Notes: generated by a model from the sequence alone, not told the origin. A stretch of DNA of 64,000 nucleotides from Xanthostigma xanthostigma (GCA_963575645.1 OY754469.1:10930001-10994000); one strand, 5' to 3'. Counted from the stretch's first letter, positions 1-12,583 are shown. A program made the numbers and translations.

Positions 1-158
1 TCATTGATTTATCGCGTTTGATTGTAAATGTGTACAGAGTTGTTACAATTTAAGAGCATGAAACAGACCTGGAATTAGAACATTTTAAAAATATATTCCA
101 AATTTTAAAATTGTATTTTCATGTACTTGGAATTATTACATATCTGAAAAGAAATTAT

Positions 159-643
159 TAGTGATGCCACGAATAGTGATTTTGCCGAATACCGAATACC
201 GAATATTCGGCCATGTTCTCGGCCGAAGCGCCGAATATTCGGTGGCCGAATGTTCGGCTAATTATTTGTACATTTCGCGGGTGACAGGTTACGACTTGTC
301 CCATTACGGAGCGTGCGGTAGCAACGCTGCGGGCGTATTTGTTTAATTTGCGCAACTAGACCGTGTCACGACACGCATTATTTGTTCATTGTTACATCAA
401 ATTGTATTATTAATAGTCCTTATTACTAAAAAATATCACTGTTTGGTCACTAAAAGCTTTACAAAATAATACTATTTAAGAAAAAAATCGCACATTTTTG
501 AGTAATATGTGCGTTTTTCCCCATGATTTGATATTCGGTATTCGGCCGAATAGTACGCAACATTCGGCCGAATACCGAATATTAAAAAAAGTAGCCGAAT
601 AGGCCGAATACCGAATAGTAGCCGAATATTCGTGGCATCTCTA
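159..643. mobile_element. Non-autonomous hAT element, CCGAATA-type
   Basis: The ends are inverted: TAGTGATGCCACGAATA on the left, and the complement of TAGAGATGCCACGAATATT on the right. The element is flanked by a perfect 8-bp direct repeat GAAATTAT (151-158 and 644-651), the target duplication size of hAT elements. Subterminal regions are packed with the motif CCGAATA/TATTCGG in both orientations, which I infer to be transposase-binding sites. There is no transposase reading frame; the open frames inside are by-products of the repeats. At 485 bp it is a deletion derivative mobilised in trans. Confidence 0.88.
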
Positions 644-928
644 GAAATTATAGCACATGACATTTGTCGATAAGAATTATTCTTTTTCAAAATATTTCTC
701 TCGGTTAGTATGTTGATTTTTAATGGTTTTGGAAATTACACAATTTTCTGGGTTTTTGCACTTGTAAAAAGTATTTTGCATATGAGTTTCTCTGTCAAAT
801 TCTACCGAAAGTTTTAATGTTAAAATTATTTTGGCATGTACATGGACGTTACCTATGCATGGTTCATAATGATAGTTATGTTTAAAGCCTAACTCCGCAC
901 TTTTTTTTATCAATAAAGACATTATTTA

Positions 929-1143
929 AATCTTTGATTAACGTCTTTCAAAAATATTCAATCATCGTGCATTCTATATTAAATATTAAATAACTAATAC
1001 TAATAATTTTTATATTTTTTAGATTTTTCTGAAGAAGATCCAAACCGGATCGCAACGTCATCTTGTGTTATATTGATTTGTTATTTTTTTATTTTTTGTC
1101 AATATATTAGTCTGAGAAAAATTGGTCGACAATTTTATTTATT
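929..1143 (+). mobile_element. Short insertion with a decayed hammerhead-like core (family P1)
   Basis: The element is bounded by a perfect 15-bp direct repeat TAAAGACATTATTTA (914-928 and 1144-1158). Its 5' end (AATCTTTGATTAACGTCT) and 3' part match the element at 45528-45856. At 1029-1062 lies CTGAAGA, an extra A, a stem GATCC/GGATC, then GCAACGTC. The conserved GAAAC has become GCAAC, so this copy is probably inactive. I infer a Penelope-associated non-autonomous insertion. Confidence 0.72.
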
Positions 1144-1158
1144 TAAAGACATTATTTA

Positions 1159-2162
1159 TTTATCTATATTTTTTAATTTATAAAAAAAAACTTGTCCAAC
1201 TATAATATATTTATTATTTGTCAAACGCGATTTTAGTGCTTCTAAAATTTATTGAGGACAACATTAATAATATCCACTCAAAAGCATAATCCGGCTCTGA
1301 TTATTATTAGATTTTGTGAACTCAAATTATTAATCACATAAATAAAACATCCATGTACAAAAAGCTCAATATCCTGTCAATTTACATCCTCCAGGTTGCA
1401 TTCATATAATCCATAGATTTTCTGTGGAATAGAATAGAATGGAACAGCTAGAATTTGCATAAAACCGCATATAAAAACTGTCTTATACATTATCTTGTTT
1501 AAATGCATATTTCTGAAACGAGCCTGAATAGGAAAGACCTACACTATTATCTCTGTCTCATTATAAATTATGTACTAGAAATACTATAACAAATATTGGT
1601 ACATTCACAAGCTAAACGGAGCATCGTTGATCAGTTACAAGTGGAATGATTCTGCTGCCATATAAAAACAAAAACTGAAATCATTATGATTTGTTCCGGA
1701 AATTGGACTTCTTTTTAGAATGAAAAGTCGTTGACTCTCGGTTTTAAAATGTGATATTCGCCATAAAATACATAACCTACTATTATCTTCAAAGCTTACA
1801 CATAACAGTGCAATAGTGTGTAGCATAGCATTTTGTTTTGTTAATTTATACCGGTTAGATACTTACGCTATGAACCCCTCAGGGGAGTATTATTATAAAG
1901 TCGCACAATAATAACATATTACATTCATTAAAATCGTACCTAAGGAGAGGCTGAAGAATTTGAAAAGTGTGTCAGGGAAAACATTAACAATCGTTGTGAT
2001 TATCAAGTCGCGTTGACTGTAGACACACACACGCACACCGCAGAGGCTGGATTTTTTTTGTATTGTGCTTTTGCTTAAATCACTGTTCACAAAATGAATT
2101 TATGTTATGATCAATTTTAAAATTTCAAATAATTGCATAATTCTTATAGGGGTAACTTTTTT
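1159..2162. other. AT-rich intergenic DNA, no recognised feature
   Basis: No coding, tRNA or terminal-repeat signal was recognised. Open frames on the minus strand are short and lack domain features. Confidence 0.5.
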
Positions 2163-2427
2163 TTGACGTGATAACGTCTTATAAATTGATGAAACACCGG
2201 CTGCATGCACGAAATAGTGTAACGCTCCGAAAAGTGTAACGTTCCGCCTGAGCGTGAAACACCAGCTGCACGCACGAAAAAGTGTAACGTTCCGCCGTAA
2301 CGTTCCGCCTAACCCTGTGCGTGCAAGCGAGAGCGCAGTAATGTATTATTAAATATGATATTCGAGCGGAATACGTTATCACGCATAAAACTATCGTCCG
2401 TAAACCGACTTTACAGACAACCAATTT
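2163..2427 (-). mobile_element. MITE family M1, copy 1 (tandem pair)
   Basis: One end carries GACGTGATAACGTCTTATAA and the other reads ACCGACTTTACAGACAACCA. The motif GACGTGATAACG (or its complement) occurs near both ends. Six other copies lie at 2428-2731, 13488-13698, 23464-23706, 26575-26830, 35909-36332 and 49438-49936. There is no coding capacity. The superfamily was not assigned because no clear target duplication was seen. Confidence 0.75.
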
Positions 2428-2731
2428 TTTGACGTGATAACGTCTTATGAATTGATGAAACACCGGCTGCATGCACGAAAAAGTGTAACGTTCCGAAAAG
2501 TGTAACGTTCCGAAAAGTGTAACGTTCCGAAAAGTGTAACGTTCCGAAAAGTGTAACGTTCCGCCTGAGCGTGAAACACCAGCTGCACGCACGAAAAAGT
2601 GTAACGTTCCGCCTGACCCTGTGCGTGCAAGCGAGAGCGCAGTAATGTATTATTAAATATGATATTCGAGCGGAATACGTTATCACGTAAAACTATCGTC
2701 CGTAAACCGACTTTAGAGACAACCAATTTTT
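2428..2731 (-). mobile_element. MITE family M1, copy 2, directly abutting copy 1
   Basis: This second copy is in the same orientation and starts exactly where copy 1 ends, with the junction CCAATTTTTTGACGTGATAA. It contains five head-to-tail 17-bp units (aagtgtaacgttccgaa) at about 2479-2563, where other copies have one or two. The arrangement suggests a tandem dimer formed by unequal exchange or by insertion into an existing copy. Confidence 0.75.
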
Positions 2732-4100
2732 TTATCAAAGTAATCAATGCCCGGTTTTGTCTTAGGATTTGTCTCGCTAGCGAATTGAGAAAATTCGTAA
2801 AACGTCTAAGTACACACAATATCTGTAGTACAGTTAATTCTAAACAAACAGAAAGTTTTTTTTTTACAACTTTCTCGTAACAGTCGCCGTAAAATGCACT
2901 ACGGAAGTAAAATAGCTGAGAGTCGCCTATCTACAAACATCTGCATTGCAGAAAGCTCCGTGTACGACGTACATGGAAGTGTAAAGGCAGGCTTAGAATA
3001 ACATACACGTAACGTATGCGCCGTGCTGTTTAACTTAAAGACATTACTGCTTCTACGTAGACTGCAGACAAATGAAGTCAAGTTCATTAATCAGCGAAAA
3101 TGGAACATTACCCAATTATATAAAATTGTCTTTTTAGTTGGCCATCATTTGAAAAAAAAGTTTGAAGCATTTTCCAATAAATGTAAAAAGAAAAGTTGCA
3201 ATAGGTTTATGTATTATTTCCATTAATTTGGAGGATATCGCAGATCGTTTTTTATTTTCGATAGACGTAGCTTTAGCACAGAAAAATGTAATTTGAAAAT
3301 AATTCTTGGTTTGATAGTAGAGAAAATCACGATATATAAAAATTTCTCAGTCTACCAAGTATAAGCTAAAAACTTCTATACATATAGGTTATTCTGAACT
3401 GGCATTTATTTTATACCTATATGGGTTGGAAATGCTATCTCGCCCAACTCAAGGAAATACATTCCAAAGCTTACTTCAACGAAACTTTGTTTTATTTGGA
3501 CTGTTGAAAAACACTTGATTTGATAATTAAATTGTGTGAAAACAATCGTTTTCATGGCTTATTTTTAAACAAGATAATTCTCAATATTAGCGCACAAAAG
3601 AACATTTTGTGTTCGAACTTATACAACTACTATGTAAAGCTATTAACAAACTAGCATTCCCTCTTTAAAAGCATAAATAAAATTAGAATAATTAATGAAG
3701 CTTTCAACTCATTAACATTTTCCATACAAGTAAAAAGTTTCTTCTTAAATTTGTTTCTAAATATTCTTCTATTCTAAACTTTTAAATTATAAATGTTATT
3801 ATAAATTAATCAGGAGGATAATTTCAAAGATAGTTTTGTTAGTATAAAACTGTAATCTATAAACAATCAAGAGACATTAAAATGGAATTCAAGCCGTAAA
3901 TATATTTTTAGGTGTAACAGTACATTATGTTACAAAGGCGGAAAGTTGGCGGTTGCGATTACTCTGATATTTACCGGCCGATCGAAGGTGACCACGTAAA
4001 TCATATTGCATTATACACAGAAAAATTGACAATAAATGATATAGAAAACACGACAAATAAATAAATTGTTTATAATACTCGCGTAGGATATTATAAATAA
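2732..4100. other. Intergenic DNA, no recognised feature
   Basis: AT-rich throughout. I see no conserved protein, tRNA, or paired terminal repeats. Two small overlapping open frames at 2899-3226 show no domain. Confidence 0.5.
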
Positions 4101-4713
4101 CTAGCGGTCCCGCCCGGTTTCACCCGTGTGCAAAAGAATGAATGGGGAAGGAAGGGACATGAGTACACACATTCATCTTAGTTTACCGAGATGAATGTTG
4201 TGTCCAAATTCCATGATGATCGGAGTTACCGTTCAAAAGTTTTTGTCGATAAAGAGCAGTATTTAAGCTTTTTTTAACGAATATTTTTTTTAAATGAATT
4301 AAATAAAATTAAAATAAATTTAAATGTAAGCTTTAGAAGAAAGCAATGTAAAAAATAAAAAAAAATATATATTCACCCAAAGTGGGGCTCGAACCCACGA
4401 CCCTGATATTGACAGTCGCATGCGCTACCGATTGATCTACCAGAGGTTGTGTTCTTTCATCACTAATATGAGTATATCTAGTTAGTGCATTTCACATGAA
4501 TAGAAGCTTATTTTTGAGATACTTTTTGCAACATTTTTCATTAAAGCTCCGCTCCTAATCGTCGTAGCGTAATATTATATAGCCTATAGCCTTCCTCGGT
4601 AAATGGGCTATCCAACAAAAAAAAATTTATTCAATTTGAACCAGTAGTTCCTGAGATTAGCGCGTTCAAACAAACAAGCAAACAAACTCTTCAGCTTTAT
4701 ATATTAGTATAGC
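4101..4713 (-). mobile_element. Lep1-type non-autonomous Helitron, copy A
   Basis: Read on the minus strand, it begins near CTATACTAATATATAAAGCT and ends CGGGACCGCTAG, next to a T. CTAG ends next to T and AT target sites are Helitron hallmarks. The first base of the usual 5' TC is changed to G here. It is related to four other copies (5309, 51141, 53298, 57504) and lies inverted to copy B about 600 bp away. It carries a tRNA-like insert at 4374-4450. Confidence 0.85.
4374..4450 (-). pseudogene. tRNA-Lys-derived sequence inside Helitron A, anticodon loop now CTGTCAA (GTC)
   Basis: The T-arm (gtgggttcgagccccac) and D-arm match insect tRNA-Lys. The anticodon loop reads CTGTCAA, so the triplet is GTC (Asp) instead of CTT (Lys). 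The acceptor stem does not pair well. I regard it as a hitch-hiking tRNA relic, possibly still carrying pol III A and B boxes, not as a working tRNA. Confidence 0.75.
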
Positions 4714-5308
4714 TAGATTTAAATGTGTCTCGTGTTGGTCTTTGATGAGACCAGACATGGAATGATAAAGCTTTCTAATAAACATTTTCATTAGGATACG
4801 CTTCAATAAAATCTAAATTACTCCGTCTGTTTTCTTTCCAGCCAGTTTTACTTAAGAATTTCATTTTTCATAAAAATGAAGTATTATAAAATAAAATAGC
4901 ACTTTTGCTTACAAAAAATCAAATTATTTTTACGTTATTATTTATTTTATACATCCACTTCGTAATTTTAATTAAGTTATGTAGGGCTTCAGCCGCGAGT
5001 TTTCAGAATATTTTAATGAAAACAGTATTTTCGGTAAACGGTGTAATTTGAAAGTAATTAGAACATTCTAATTTGTGAACAGGGAGTATAGAATACAGCA
5101 TGCATATTTATATGTGTGTTGTTTGCAATTTAGTCGATTCCGCCCACTGACCGAAAGTTTTATTCATAGGTTATTTTAAAATTAAAAAAAAAAAATAAAC
5201 AAGCCTGTGAAAACTCTGACTTTTAATACAGAACTATAAATTTTGTATTTTATTTGTATAACAAAATATATTCATTATTTATGACAAGGGTATGTCCGAA
5301 TGCAATAA
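4714..5308. other. Spacer between inverted Helitrons, no recognised feature
   Basis: AT-rich with no coding or repeat signal I recognise. The two flanking Helitrons form roughly 600-bp inverted arms around it. Confidence 0.5.
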
Positions 5309-5934
5309 TCTATACTAATATATAAAGCTGAAGAGTTTGTTTGTTTATTTGTTTGTTTGTTTGAACGCGCTAATCTCAGGAACTACTGGTTCAAATTGAA
5401 TAATTTTTTTTTTTGGATAGCCCATTTACCGAGGAAGGCTATAGGCTATATAATATTACGCTACGACCATTAGGAGCGGAGCTTTAATTAAAAATGTTGC
5501 AAAAAGTATCTCAAAAATAAGCTTCTATTCATGTGAAATGCACTAACTAGATATACTCGTATTAGTGATGAAAGAACACAACCTCAAGTAGATCAATCGG
5601 TAGCGCATGCGACTGTCAATATCAGGGTCGTGGGTTCGAGCCCCACGTTGGGTGAATATATTTTTATTTTTTTTTTATTTTTTACATTGCTTTCTTCTAA
5701 GGCTTACATTTAAATTTATTTTAATTTTATTTAATTCATTTAAAAAAAAAATATTAGTTAAAAAAAGTTTAAATACTGCTCTTTATCGACAAAAACTTTT
5801 GAACGGTAACTCCGATCATCATGAAATTTGGACACAACATTCATCTCGGTAAACTAAGATGAATGTGTATACTCATGTTCCTTCCTTTCCCATTCATTCT
5901 TTTGCACCCGGGTGAAACCAGGCGGGACCGCTAG
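5309..5934 (+). mobile_element. Lep1-type non-autonomous Helitron, copy B
   Basis: It starts TCTATACTAATATATAAAGC after an A (5308) and ends GGGACCGCTAG before a T (5935), the Helitron A/T insertion rule. A short GC-rich hairpin region (CCCGGGTGAAACCAGGCGGG) precedes the CTAG end. It has the usual lepidopteran inner segment with repeated TTTG near the 5' end and a tRNA-like insert at 5579-5654. No helicase frame. Confidence 0.88.
5579..5654 (+). pseudogene. tRNA-Lys-derived sequence in Helitron B, anticodon loop CTGTCAA (GTC)
   Basis: The D-arm (atcaatcggtagcgc) and T-arm (gtgggttcgagccccac) are intact. The anticodon triplet is GTC as in copies A and E. The 5' acceptor (acctcaag) no longer matches the 3' strand (cgttgggt), so it should not be annotated as a functional tRNA. 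Confidence 0.75.
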
Positions 5935-6224
5935 TAATAATATAAAAGTAATAATGTCGGATATCAAATACAAAAACTTGAAAAGACTGCGCACACTTTA
6001 CATACGGGCCAATATGACGAGTACAGCACACACCTATAACCTGCACGATTTCGCACACTGTACCAGCACGGACCAGCAACTTTTAGTGCAAATTCCTTGT
6101 GCGGCAGATATTTTTCAGTTTTCAAGTACGTGAGTTTGCAACATGGACTTGTGTAGTTTGGTTGAAGAAAGGAAGGAGGAATAAAACAGCGTGTCTTTCC
6201 GAAAGTTCGTTTTCAAACTTGGAT

Positions 6225-6905
6225 TTATTACCATTCCAACCCACAAGTGGGGAATGGTACTAGTTTAGGTCAAAAATCACTTTTCAAAAATTTTACAATA
6301 TCTTTCCGTTTTGAGGTCCCCTGAATCCAAAAAACATATTTTTGGAAAAACTCTGTGCGTCTGTTAGTCTGTTTGTTTGTCTGTTTGTCTGTGAACACGA
6401 TACAGGCCAAACGGATGAGCGGATTGAAACCAAATTTTGGGAGGATGTTTGGTATGCAAATATAAAGAGCCCTATTGTTTTTGGGGCAAATCGGCGCATG
6501 CGCAGAAGGATACATGCTATAACGGTATTTTTATATAATAATGGTATACTTTTCATAACGGCTTATTGTTCTATTTATTTTTTCAAGAAAGTTTCGTTAA
6601 ATTTTTTTTCTAAACTTTATAGTTTCGGAAATATTTTGAAAATAAAAAAAAACCAACCGGTTTTTGTTTTATGGATCTGTCAGAAATAAACTAGTTCGGC
6701 ATGCTTTGATTAATTTTTACATGACGTGGAACATATTGTGTAAATAACCATGGCAACGAATAGCAAATATCATATTGAATACTAGCTAGCCATTACCCGC
6801 GACACATCACACGATATCAGAAATTTTATTTTCTTTATTATAATCAAATGCCAACATATTTGTAGTTGGAATGGTCCCGTCACGCAATTGGCTGGAATTT
6901 TTTTT
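6225..6905 (+). repeat. Dispersed 0.7-kb repeat R1, copy 1
   Basis: It begins TACCATTCCAACCCACAAGT and ends near GTTGGAATGGTCCCGTCACG, so the termini are inverted copies of ACCATTCCAAC. It contains a CTGTTTGTCTGT repeat run and the phrase gaacacgatacaggccaaac. A second copy lies at 9250-9957 in the same orientation, a diverged one at 55056-55900 on the other strand, and short relics near 33495-33580 and 46485-46560. The open frame inside is a low-complexity shadow. Confidence 0.75.
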
Positions 6906-8640
6906 ATTATCAATCTCCCAATTTCACTGGTCTACAACGGCTTTTGACGTATTTTGATATGTAATTATATTTTTTTTAAACTATTTTTTTGCCATAAGCT
7001 AAGAAGGCAAGTATGGCAGGTTCCAGTCTTTAAATGCTTCATTTCTGTTACACCCCGTACATATTGTACTTCCTGATTCCATTTCAGTAACGAGAGCTAA
7101 ATAACCACAACATGTTGTGGGAATTGTATTCACAAAACAGCCAAAATAAAACGATCAGAGCAGTTCCTTGCATTAATTTATGATGTGGGCTAAAGTTTCG
7201 GTCAGTGGCCAGAATGGCTAATTTTACTCACACACACAGTCAACTGTGAGCACAATGTGTTTTTATGGATTAAAATTAAAGCTTTTATTATTTATTCACT
7301 AAGATTACATTTTCTAATTTTATTCGGTTTTGTTTCAACATTGACTTCCGAAATCATATTAGAAATTAAAATCTTTAGCTTAGTGAAACCAATCCATCTC
7401 ACTGGTTAACGGAAAAGGTGTAGTATGAACTCGAAATATTCTCAAAGCCAACGTAATAACATTCAAATAGCTACAACAATCTATATATTTAAAACACAAG
7501 CCCTAAATCTCTGGACAATCCGCCAGCCATCCCTACTAAACCGATTGACACAATTTTTTTTAAACTGAAGCCTTTAGTCTACAGACATGTTATCGCTATT
7601 TTTTTTTTGGTGAGATATTTTCTTTAAAAGGGGTGATTTCAAGCGATAATAGAAAAAATGACGAGGGGTAGCGGGGTGAAGAGGAACGTAAAGAGAGAAA
7701 ATCCTTCGATGTTCACGAGACATGAGTGTGAGAGAAATGCAAATATGTACGTATGTCTGAGTTTTACAAACAGTTTAACAAGTCGACTTTGACAATCGAA
7801 ATGTATATTTTTAGTTCGTTTTTAGCGCAAATATTCCAAATATTAATACACAAATAAATTTTATTTTATTTTCCAAATAATTTAAGAACGTGTAAGTTTA
7901 TGTTAATTTAATGCCAAAATAGAATTTTTAAATATTACATGGACTACCAAGTCTAAAATTTGGTCTCAGATCAGAAAAAAAATAGTGAAAATCCTAAATG
8001 TATCAAATGAGGTTAGATTTTCTAAAAATGAATTGTGACAGCTCTTGCAGGGTAACCATGACAACGATGAACAGATCAAGCTAAATCAAAAGAAAAATAA
8101 CTGTAAATGGAAACTAATGAGGAATAAATTTATTGTTTTTTGAAAACAATATGAAAATACATGCAAAAGGTTTTGCACGGGTACACTAGTATTAATTAAT
8201 TTTGGTTTAATAAGCGTATTAAAGGACTGCATTTCTAGCAAATTTTTTTCAACTTGCAACCCGTTGGACGTTTGAGTCATCGCAACATAAAATACCGTTT
8301 CAAATTACTAACATGCATATAAATATACGTACTTTACAATATGCAGATTTCACAGCGACTTCTTTTAGTTGAAAAAGAAATAAGCCATGGCCACACAAGC
8401 CGTAGGTATATGGAGTTGACACTATTCATTTATTATAGTGTAACTTGTCATGCCGTAATTGCATTCCAGTAACAAAGAAAAATTAAATGCTGTGAATATT
8501 AAAACAAAAACCAGGTCAAAAAGGATTGCTACCGCACAAGAAGATTATGAAGAAAGGTGTTCGTATACTAGACATTGGAGTGTTGATCTATATAACCTGT
8601 CAGACGCGACACAATTCGTAACTATCCCGTTATTTCACTA
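6906..8640. other. Intergenic DNA, no recognised feature
   Basis: AT-rich. A CA-type stretch (cacacacagtcaactgtgag, about 7230) and poly-T runs were seen. No gene, tRNA or terminal inverted repeat was recognised. Confidence 0.5.
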
Positions 8641-8662
8641 CATATAATTTATATCATTAAGA

Positions 8663-9205
8663 CTTGCCTTTAAGAAATAGAGCAATTTTGCCTTTAAGGA
8701 CTCATTTGCACCTAATTGTCGTGAAGCATGTAAAAACTGCTTGTGTGCGTTAAAATAATGGTTAATATGCAGTTTGCATTATCTTATGAGAGAATGATCC
8801 AAACCTGAATGTTATAGTGTAAGTAGATTTACCTTTGTGAAATAAAGCAATTTTGCCATAAGGACTTATTTGCACCTAATTGTCGTGAAGCATGTAAAAA
8901 CTGCTTGGCTGCGTTAAAATAATGGTTAATATGCAGTTTGCATTATCTTATGAGAGAATGATCCAAACCTGAATGTTATAGTGTAAGTAGACTTACCTTT
9001 GTGAAATAAAGCAATTTTGCCATAAGGACTTATTTGCACCTAATTGTCGTGAAGCATGTAAAAACTGCTTGGCTGCGTTAAAATAATGGTTAATATGCAG
9101 TTTGCATTATCTTATGAAAGAATGATCCAAACCTGAATGTTATAGTGTAAGTAGACTTACCTTTGTGAAATAAAGCAATTTTGCCTATAAGGACTCATAT
9201 TATAC
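8663..9205. repeat. 164-bp tandem repeat, a little over three units
   Basis: The unit, recognised by gtcgtgaagcatgtaaaaac and gagaatgatccaaacctgaa, repeats with a period of 164-165 bp (the base after each aa-gga anchor falls at 8698, 8862, 9026 and 9191). Units are nearly identical, so the array is young. The length is near nucleosomal size, as is common for satellites, but three units alone do not make a satellite array. Confidence 0.88.
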
Positions 9206-9249
9206 CTATACAAAATTCATTAACACTATTTGACGACTTTTGATGAGAC

Positions 9250-9957
9250 TTTTACCATTCCAACCCACAAGTGGGGAATTTTTGAAAAGTGATTTTTGAC
9301 CTAAACTAGTACCATTCCGAATGGTACTAGTTTAGGTCAAAAATCACTTTTCAAAAATTTTACAATATCTTTCCGTTTTGAGGTCCCTCGAATCCAAAAA
9401 ACATATTTTTGAAAAAACTCTGCGTGCGTCTGTTAGTCTGTTTGTCTGTGAACACGATACAGGTCAAACGGATGAACGGATTGAAACCAAATTTTGGGAG
9501 GATGTTTATGATGCAAATATGAAGAGCCCTTTTGTTTTTGGGGAAAATCGGCGCATGTGCAGAAGAGATATATGCTAAAAAGTTGTTTTTTATATAGTAA
9601 TGGTATACTTTTCAAAAATTATTCTATTTATTTTTCAAGAAAGTTTCGTTAAAAAAATTTTTTTATACTTTATAGTTTTTAGAAATATTTTGAAAATAAA
9701 AAAAAATCAGTCGCTCTTTTGTTTTATGGATCTGTCAGAAATAAACAGTTCGGCATGCTTTGATTAATGTTTACATGACGTGGAACATATTATGTAGGTC
9801 ACCATGGCAACGAATAGCAAATATATTGAATACTAGCAATTACCCGCGTCACCTCACACGATATCAGAAATTTTGTTTTCTTTATTATAATCATATGTCA
9901 ACATATTTGAAGTTGGAAAGGTCCCGACTCCCAATTGGCTGGAATTTTTTTAAATAT
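9250..9957 (+). repeat. Dispersed repeat R1, copy 2, with a palindromic left end
   Basis: It is highly similar to 6225-6905. At 9281-9361 the left end has been duplicated in inverted orientation: aagtgatttttgacctaaac is followed by its complement, with ACCATTCCGAATGGT at the centre and about 39-bp arms. Such a fold-back end suggests hairpin-ended or template-switch intermediates. Confidence 0.75.
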
Positions 9958-11700
9958 TGTTTCTTACGATTCTTCCAGAAGAAAGGCTATGCCTTTTTTT
10001 TTTAATATACGGTTTGTTGGCTTCTACGTCTGTAATACGCGTAATTAGCCATGACTGTGTTATAAAACTAATCTAAAAATTTTAGTAAATAAACAAAAAT
10101 ACTTTACATAAAACACTGGGATACATGAAGGATGGACAAGGGATTTTCTTGGACGGAACCATGGAGGTGCATTGGGCTCGACTCCGCAGGACAAACGAAC
10201 AAGAGTCACTAATTTATCGCAAAGTAAACCAACCGACACGCCTCGATGCAAAACTGTCACATTTTGTTCACCGGCCCATAGGGCCATCGCAGTTTTATTC
10301 TACAATGGGCCACAATCGCGCGAGAGCGTTGGCCCTATGTACAAATGTGACGTTTTGCCTCACTGTGTATTGCTTAGTAAAAACTAAAATGTTTTTACAA
10401 CTTAATTTAAAACATAAACGTTAGAAAATAACTTTACCTGTAATTTATGCAAATTGTGTTAATGGCGTAATGGGAAAGATAAAAGGCGTTTATTTTGTAC
10501 GTATTATTTGCAATATTTAAATACAAAACGGTTTGTTTTTTTTTCTGCCGCCACGTATTTGTACAAACACTCATACACAAACAACAATAGAGAAGTATCT
10601 GCACATGTCATACAAACACATGCAAATCTGTGGACATCCGGCAAAGTGGTTTACGTCTTCGGTTACCTTCGTATAACACGAAATTCTTTCATCACCGTAA
10701 ATTTTAAAAGTCTCGCAAATAAACTTACCCTGCCGAAATTCGACAGAAGGACAGTATTTGGAGGACGTGTTTTAGAAATAAAAGAAAGAATTGTAATTAG
10801 TTAAGTTGTTATAAAGAAATCATTACTAAAGCTCCTTTTTTTTAAATTAATTAATCGCGATCTCGTCTCAAAAACAAAGACGCGAAAAAGTTTATCTTAA
10901 ATCACACACGTTTCGTAAAAACCATCCGTGTTTGGTAAAAAATTGTCATTTTTTTTTTTTATTTAGAAAATAATATAAGAAAAAAATAAACAAATAAATA
11001 TACATACTTAAGGTTGAAATAAAAATAAAAATGTGTGCATCAACTACTGTGGTTATTAGCACACAGGGGAAGGATCAAAGGAAAAAGGAACAAAAGGGGA
11101 AAAAAAAAACTGTCATTTACTGATCACGTGTGCTGTCATCAGTTCAGATTTCGCGGTCCTTTCAGTTCTCCGTCAGCGCTTGGTGAGAAAACATGTTTTT
11201 TCATCCAAAGTTTTTCTTATATTTTCCCTTTAACGTTACAGAAAATTGTATGTCAAACATCAAATTTTAAAGTCAAATAGTTTCAGAGAGAACATTAAAA
11301 ATTGTCAAAATTTCGACATAAGCCATTTTGCATTGTGCGGCTACAAAAATACATATGAAGTTGTAAAAAAGAGTTTTTAATTCACGTGGCATATTGGATT
11401 ATTCATGCAATATAAACACGCTCAGCTAGCTGGCCTGTTTATACGGTTTGGTTGGCCGAGCGTCGTTGTGTCATTGTTGGCTCCACTGTATTATCGAAGA
11501 ATCTCGCTAGAGATTCTTTTCTGTGCTAAATGCCAACGAATCTCTAGCGTATTCTTATACATTGATTTTGCCTTTGTCCCATATAACGCCGTGTATATGA
11601 AGCAAGTTTCCAAGTTTTATAGTTCTGTGACCACGTGACTTTCATAGGACCGATTTTTCGTATCACCCATATATACTTCTGTACCATAATAACAGCTTAT
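9958..11700. other. Intergenic DNA, slightly GC-richer patch at 10.1-10.4 kb
   Basis: Two overlapping 70-99 aa frames at 10125-10424 are not recognised and have no domain. At 11499-11545 a short hairpin (aagaatctcgctagagattctt) is visible. No other support for genes. Confidence 0.4.
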
Positions 11701-11706
11701 ACTGTG

Positions 11707-11790
11707 TGAGTGCCCGTGGACGAGCGGGTTACGACGTAGGCTAGTAATAACTAATAACAGGGTCTTGAGTTCGATTCCCGCCAGCATCAT
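11707..11790 (+). repeat. tRNA-derived SINE head or tRNA pseudogene
   Basis: A box-A-like block (cccgtggacgagcgggttac) and a box-B-like block (gagttcgattcccgc) lie about 50 bp apart. The 3' part (cgccagca) would complement a 5' tgccgtggcg-type acceptor that is now degenerate. T-rich DNA follows. I infer a serine/leucine-tRNA-like SINE remnant. Confidence 0.5.
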
Positions 11791-12583
11791 TGGAAAATTT
11801 TTTTTTCAATTTTTAATTTTTTTATGTTTTTAATTGTTTTTTTTTATTTTTAATTTATTTTCTCAATTTTTTTCTCATATATTTTAATTTCTTTTTTAAT
11901 TTTTAATTTTTTTTATTTTCTTTTTTTTTGAACAATTCACTCGTCAAATCATTTATTAAAAATAGCAAAATATATGATTGAAGTTAGATTTAAATAAATT
12001 AATTTATTAAAAAACATATTTATCATAAAAAGTGCAACAAAAATTAAAAAGTGAAAAGATTACGAAGTGAAACTTCTTTTTTTAATGCAAAATAAGTATT
12101 TTACAAATGATATGAAAAAAATTTGTATTTTTAATGGTGGGCCTTGTTCATTGATTTTTTTTTCATGCCTTCAAAATGTGCCTTCATGGAATCTTCAAGA
12201 ATATCCATATTTCAAATGAATATAAATAAAAAAAAAAAACTAAAAAAAAAAAATATATACGCGTCGACTTGAGAACCTCCTCCGTTTTTGTTTTTCGTCG
12301 GTTAATAAAAAAGAATCATGTATTACAGAGCATAGACTTGTTATAGCTCATTTTTATTTTTAATAGACTTCACATGGATATTATTGGATTGTTTACAAAT
12401 TGAACGCGGCAAAATATAAATGCACTTTTGTAGTAAAAATCAAAAGTCGATTATTGCAATTTCTATAACCGACTTTTGATTGTTACTTCTTATTTAACAA
12501 AATACATGAGAGACGCGTTCGAAACCACAGTTGCATGGAGTAAGGATCGTGTTGTTTTTTACAATACATATTCTAATTTCGGA
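11791..12583. other. T-rich intergenic DNA with a dispersed lepidopteran motif
   Basis: Long T/A runs. At about 12258-12305 the phrase ACGCGTCGACTTGAGAACCT-CCTCC...GTCGGTTAA appears; related phrases lie at 15582-15632 and 56352-56391. I take it as the end of an uncharacterised repeat family. Confidence 0.4.

Noticed and set aside
2179..2819. Several 90-137 aa minus-strand frames
   Set aside because: They are translations of M1 MITE units (ERYTFRNVTLF) in different frames.
6342..6689. 115-aa frame
   Set aside because: It lies wholly in repeat R1, starts in a CTGTTTGT run, and is broken in copy 2.
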